DNA of 64,000 nt from Desulfonatronospira thiodismutans ASO3-1 (GTDB lineage Bacteria > Desulfobacterota > Desulfovibrionia > Desulfovibrionales > Desulfonatronovibrionaceae): NCBI RefSeq assembly GCF_000174435.1, contig NZ_ACJN02000002.1, positions 935,490 through 999,489 of the forward strand. Reading direction: 5' to 3'. Numbering within the stretch: position 1 is the stretch's first letter; every line of letters begins with the position of its first letter. Below the pieces are notes generated by a model. The model worked only from the letters and a program-made list of their open reading frames with translations. It was not told the origin of the DNA and did not search any database. Positions 60,354-64,000 of this stretch are shown here, one piece after another. Position numbers and translations under genes: made by a program.

Positions 60354-62212
60354 GACAACATCCTTATTAAGGCTAAACTAATTAAGATTATGGTTAATGC
60401 GATTATATACACCAGATTGCTGGATAAATCCTTGGAATCAGCACGGATCAGGTTCAGCAGACTGTTGCCGGTGCGGACAATAAATCTGGGCATAATACTG
60501 TGACAAGCAGAATCAGCTCCACGTTCCATTCTATCTGCAACGACAATGAATGAGAAATGCTTGATTCCATCAGGTATTTTTCTATTAATGGCTATATCGT
60601 ATTTATCCTCACCTGGAGCGATTATTGCTCTGGAAAATCTGACCATCCGGCGTGAAGTTCTGGCATATAATTCACTCAGCCAGTTATCCACTGTTGCTAC
60701 AGGTACATAAGCAATCTTCAGGCATGCCTTACCGGCAAGTCTGTAAAAGTACTCAAAATCCACCGCAACGTATGGTTCTCCAGCCAGTTTTTTGCGAAAT
60801 ACCCAGAAGGCAATGTAAGTAAAAATCAGCAGCTGGGTCATCTCAATGAAATGATAAACCTGGAAAGGATTGTATACTACTTCGGGAAAAGGCAGGTTGG
60901 CATAAAGCAACCAGGGATAAATGCCAAAGAAGGTGCACAGAAAGGCTGTAATTCCCATGGCCCAGATCATGTTCCTGGGGGTCCTGGAGGGTGTTAAGCC
61001 GCTGTCTTGGCCGAACCAGGTCCAGTAGGGAAGTTTAAGGCCCGTGTGCAGAAATGTACCGATGGATGCCAGAATGAGCAGCAGTGCAGCTACATCCATG
61101 CTTTCATAGCCTGCTGAGGCAACTATAATAGACTTGCTTATGAATCCGTTGAATAAAGGAAAACCGGATATGGAAAAGGCACCGATCATGTAGAGCCAGA
61201 AGACCAGCTTCTGCTTATTATAGAGACCGCCGAGTTCAGTAAGTTTGCTTTTGCCTGTGGTATAAAGTACTACCCCGGCGCCCATAAACAGCAGGGCCTT
61301 GTACAGGATATGGCTGAAGGCATGAGCAGTGGTACCATTGATGGCCATTTCCGTGCCGATGCCTACACCGGCGACCATGTAACCCACCTGGCTGATGATA
61401 TGATAGGCAAGTATGCCCCGGATATCATTAGCCAGCACAGCATATACGACACCATAAAGGGCCATGAGTACGCCCATGAAGATCAGGATCTGCCAGCCTG
61501 CAAAGAGTGACGCCAAAACATAAACAGCAGACTTGGTGGTCAGGGCGCTCATGAAAATCGCACCGGTAACTGTAGCCATGGGATAACTTTCAGAAAGCCA
61601 GGCATGCAGGGGAGGAATGGCTACGTTGACGGCCACTCCAATCAGTATAAGCCAGGCTGCCAGAGACTGGCCGTCTGCAAAAGAAGTCAATTCCAGTGAA
61701 CCTGTATCAGCTACATGCAGGAGAATGCCACCCAGCAGCACTACTCCGCCCAAAATATGAAATAGAAAGTAGCGGATACCTGTTGCTATGGACTCAGGTG
61801 TTCCCCGTGCCCAGATGAGAAAAGTCGAGGCTACAGCCATCAACTCCCAGCCAAGATACAGGGTCAAAAAGTCGCCAGCGAAAGTCACGCACAAGGCGCC
61901 GGTGGCATAGAAGGCCGCTGCTGCCTGTTGTCTTAGATCATCCATATGCAGGGCATACACCCCTGCAATAATTGAAATGAGGGAAAATATTATACCGAAT
62001 ATCCAGTTGAGCTGTGTGACCTCCAAAAAGATCAGCTCAAACTGGAGAAAATCTATGGCGACCTTGGTCCCTACCTCAAGATTGAAAATTGTCCACAATG
62101 CCAGCAGCGGCGGGACCAGGAAAAACCACGTCCTGATTCGGCCCGGGAGTAATGGGAGCAGCAGGCCGCCTAACAGCAGTATTAAAAAAGGAGGTATGTT
62201 AAAAGTCATCAT
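60350..62212 (-). CDS. Proton-translocating membrane subunit (NuoL/MrpD-like), second copy with C-terminal extension
   Basis: 620 residues: about 14 membrane helices to residue 470, then an amphipathic/cytosolic stretch and a final membrane helix (LVYIIALTIILISLALI). TM5 glutamate in YLGWELMAVAS, TM8 lysine in ALTTKSAVYVL, TM12 lysine in HILYKALLF. The TM7 lysine position is Asn (GVAVNVAIPPLHAWL). The long C-terminal part recalls the lateral-helix extension of NuoL/HyfB types. It overlaps the small gene upstream by 14 bases. Confidence 0.9.
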   Translation of the reverse strand: MMTFNIPPFLILLLGGLLLPLLPGRIRTWFFLVPPLLALWTIFNLEVGTKVAIDFLQFELIFLEVTQLNWIFGIIFSLISIIAGVYALHMDDLRQQAAAAFYATGALCVTFAGDFLTLYLGWELMAVASTFLIWARGTPESIATGIRYFLFHILGGVVLLGGILLHVADTGSLELTSFADGQSLAAWLILIGVAVNVAIPPLHAWLSESYPMATVTGAIFMSALTTKSAVYVLASLFAGWQILIFMGVLMALYGVVYAVLANDIRGILAYHIISQVGYMVAGVGIGTEMAINGTTAHAFSHILYKALLFMGAGVVLYTTGKSKLTELGGLYNKQKLVFWLYMIGAFSISGFPLFNGFISKSIIVASAGYESMDVAALLLILASIGTFLHTGLKLPYWTWFGQDSGLTPSRTPRNMIWAMGITAFLCTFFGIYPWLLYANLPFPEVVYNPFQVYHFIEMTQLLIFTYIAFWVFRKKLAGEPYVAVDFEYFYRLAGKACLKIAYVPVATVDNWLSELYARTSRRMVRFSRAIIAPGEDKYDIAINRKIPDGIKHFSFIVVADRMERGADSACHSIMPRFIVRTGNSLLNLIRADSKDLSSNLVYIIALTIILISLALIRMLS

Positions 62213-62414
62213 AAAACTTCTCGTCTTTTTGTATCATCAGCTTGCCCAGCCACTTGGAAAAAAAGATGATCAGTGTGCATCCAACAAACCCATAGATGAC
62301 GTAAAATACTGGTATTCTGTCCCACCAGCTTGGCTGGTCGTATGGAACAAATAACTGAATGATGACTGAGATCAGGGTTAGAATAATTAGTGTTGCCCAG
62401 TGCCAGGTCTTCAT
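62199..62414 (-). CDS. Small two-helix membrane protein of the ion-translocating operon
   Basis: 71 residues with membrane helices at about 6-24 and 37-57 and a charged C-terminus (IQKDEKFYDDF). It starts at ATG 62414 and lies between two large antiporter-like subunits, overlapping the second. It is probably an accessory subunit; no family recognised. Confidence 0.75.
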   Translation of the reverse strand: MKTWHWATLIILTLISVIIQLFVPYDQPSWWDRIPVFYVIYGFVGCTLIIFFSKWLGKLMIQKDEKFYDDF

Positions 62415-62436
62415 GAGTTTGCTCCTGTTAAAGCCT

Positions 62437-63918
62437 TTAACGACTTAATATCTGACTGAACTGGTAAAAAGTTTCAGGGAAAATGCCCAGAAGCACTGAA
62501 ATAACGGCTGCAGCTACTATGGGCACGACCATGAACAGCGGTGCTTCACTATATTTATTCAGATCAACGCCTGGAGCGGGTGCGCCAAAAAAGGCCCTGT
62601 AGATAATTTCCCCGAAATAGTAGGCGTTTAGCAGAGTACTGGCCAGCAGAGCTCCCAGAAGCACCAGGTGTCCAGTTTCCAGGCTTCCCAGGAGCAGATA
62701 CCATTTGGATATAAATCCGGAAACCGGTGGTACTCCGATCATGCTTAAAGCGGCCAGAGAAAAAGCCCCAAATGTCCATGGCATTCTTCGACCGATTCCA
62801 CCCAGGTTGCTGATTTTTTTCTGTTTGGTGGCAACATATATTGCACCTGCTGCAAAAAAGAGGGTGATTTTACTGAAGGCATGATGAGCAATATGCATGG
62901 TACCGCCAGCTATGCTCAGTGTATTGATCATGGCAATACCGATTATTACATAGGACAGCTGGCTTACTGTTGAGTAGGCCAGCCTGGCCTTGAGATCGTC
63001 CTTGGTCATGGCAATGACAGAAGCAGTTACTATAGTAAAAGCAGCCAGGTAAGCTGTGGGAATTCCCAGGTACAAGGCATCCATGGTATCCAGTCCGAAA
63101 ATGGAAAGTATTACTCTGCTGATGCAGAAAACTCCTGCCTTTACCACTGCCACAGCATGCAGCAGCCCGCTTACAGGGGTAGGAGCAACCATGGCTGAAG
63201 GCAGCCAGTTATGAAAAGGGATAAGAGCTGCCTTGGCTATTCCGGCGATAAACAGAATATAAATAATGGTCACAACGGTGGTATTTGCATCTTCTGGAAA
63301 AATGCCCGTTGAGATATCTGTCATGTTGAAATCAAGATGGCCGACCATGAAATATGTCAGGATCAAAGCCGGGAACAGGAAAAGTTTGGAAGCTCCCAGG
63401 AGATAGATGACATATTTGCGCATGCCCAGATATGCCTCGTCATCCTCATGATGAGCAACCAGGGGGCAGGTGCAGAATGTAATTACTTCATAAAAAAGAT
63501 ACAGAGTAAAAAGATTTCCGCTGAAGGCAACGCCTACTGCTCCAAAAATTGCTACGGCAAAGCATATATAGTAGCGTGTCTGCGCATGCTCCTTCAAAGA
63601 GCGCATATAGCCGATATTATAGCTTGTGGCAAATATCCAGAGAAAAGAAGCTACCAGTGCGAAAATCAAGGACAGTCCGTCCACTGAAATCCTGATCTTT
63701 ATGCCTTCCATGAGGACCAGGAGAGTATAATCATATACCTCGCCCTCTAAAACTCCCGGCACCAGAGCAAGTACACTGGCAAAAGTGAGAATGCCCCCCA
63801 GGAAGGATACGCCCTCACGTACATTGATGTTATGTCGGGCCAGGTAAATTCCGATAGGGGTGAGGAAGGTGATAATCAGCGGAATAAGCACACCCCAGTG
63901 CTGTAGGGTATCCACCAT
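62437..63918 (-). CDS. Proton-translocating membrane subunit (NuoM/N/MrpD-like), first copy
   Basis: 493 residues with about 14 helices. It keeps all key charged residues: TM5 Glu in LFYEVITF, TM7 Lys in GIAKAALIPFHNWLP, TM8 Lys in AVVKAGVF, TM12 Lys in HAFSKITLFF. AAGGAGAGGG precedes the ATG. The operon continues upstream beyond the window; the 82 bases from 63919 to 64000 are too short to identify the previous gene. Mrp-type Na+/H+ antiporter or complex-I-like membrane arm are both possible. Confidence 0.92.
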   Translation of the reverse strand: MVDTLQHWGVLIPLIITFLTPIGIYLARHNINVREGVSFLGGILTFASVLALVPGVLEGEVYDYTLLVLMEGIKIRISVDGLSLIFALVASFLWIFATSYNIGYMRSLKEHAQTRYYICFAVAIFGAVGVAFSGNLFTLYLFYEVITFCTCPLVAHHEDDEAYLGMRKYVIYLLGASKLFLFPALILTYFMVGHLDFNMTDISTGIFPEDANTTVVTIIYILFIAGIAKAALIPFHNWLPSAMVAPTPVSGLLHAVAVVKAGVFCISRVILSIFGLDTMDALYLGIPTAYLAAFTIVTASVIAMTKDDLKARLAYSTVSQLSYVIIGIAMINTLSIAGGTMHIAHHAFSKITLFFAAGAIYVATKQKKISNLGGIGRRMPWTFGAFSLAALSMIGVPPVSGFISKWYLLLGSLETGHLVLLGALLASTLLNAYYFGEIIYRAFFGAPAPGVDLNKYSEAPLFMVVPIVAAAVISVLLGIFPETFYQFSQILSR

Positions 63919-64000
63919 GCCTACCCTCTCCTTGCGCAGTGTTTAAAGCAGTAAGTGAAGCCGCATGAATTGGAGATTGCGACACTTTGAGCCAATATGA

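Noticed and set aside
63919-64000. Possible end of a further subunit gene on the minus strand
   Set aside because: Only 82 bases; more than one frame could be read to a stop and none is diagnostic.

Overview
The window looks like chromosomal DNA of an anaerobic sulfate-reducing bacterium of the Desulfovibrionales type. This rests on the HdrCBA-FlxDCBA redox cluster next to an iron alcohol dehydrogenase and a tungsten-type aldehyde:ferredoxin oxidoreductase, a MoeA protein fused to a periplasmic-binding-like domain, a MobB with an extra Fe-S motif, a HEAT-repeat/receiver protein, and house-keeping operons of deltaproteobacterial character. The genus cannot be fixed from the sequence alone.

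Layout. 1-9.7 kb: end of a purine nucleoside phosphorylase gene, HEAT-receiver protein, TrmJ-like methyltransferase, YchF-like GTPase, topoisomerase I, a DUF2156 protein and a SAM hydrolase, separated by repeat-rich intergenic DNA. 9.7-16.9 kb: deacetylase-fold protein, MoeA-PBP, fliJ-motE, AmrS radical SAM enzyme and purM. 17-33.7 kb: a redox and regulatory island. It holds a multi-pass membrane protein, an iron ADH translationally coupled to a PAS histidine kinase and a sigma-54 response regulator, a second ADH behind a clear -24/-12 promoter, hdrCBA-flxDCBA, a ferritin-like protein and aor. 33.9-35.4 kb: an unknown protein and MobB. 35.6-42.8 kb: hisS, aspS, def, fmt, DUF116 and rsmB. 43-50.6 kb (minus strand): a long core operon rpsB-tsf-pyrH-frr-uppS-cdsA-dxr-rseP-tsaB. 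50.8-55.3 kb: rpmE, prfA, prmC, lpxC and a PHP protein. 55.5-58 kb: tRNA-Leu followed by a decaying toxin-antitoxin patch. 58.2-64 kb: a DJ-1/PfpI protein and the membrane arm of an ion-translocating complex that runs off the window.

How it works together (inference from gene families): ADH would oxidise ethanol to acetaldehyde with NAD, AOR would oxidise the aldehyde to acid with ferredoxin, and Flx-Hdr would exchange electrons between NADH, ferredoxin and a disulfide/thiol carrier by flavin-based bifurcation. MoeA-PBP and MobB would supply or handle the metal-pterin cofactor. The NtrC-type regulator encoded just upstream is the natural candidate to drive the sigma-54 promoter of the second ADH.

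The most unusual signals are in non-coding or decayed DNA. A 184-186 bp element is present in four copies, each flanked by a 6-bp target duplication of the form TANNNA, with several compensatory base changes that preserve hairpins. One copy sits inside the hdr-flx operon exactly at a stop codon/ribosome-binding site, and its duplication kept both signals. In addition, all four toxin-antitoxin loci in the window keep an intact antitoxin but have a broken toxin; two PIN toxins are broken by a single base and keep all their catalytic acids.
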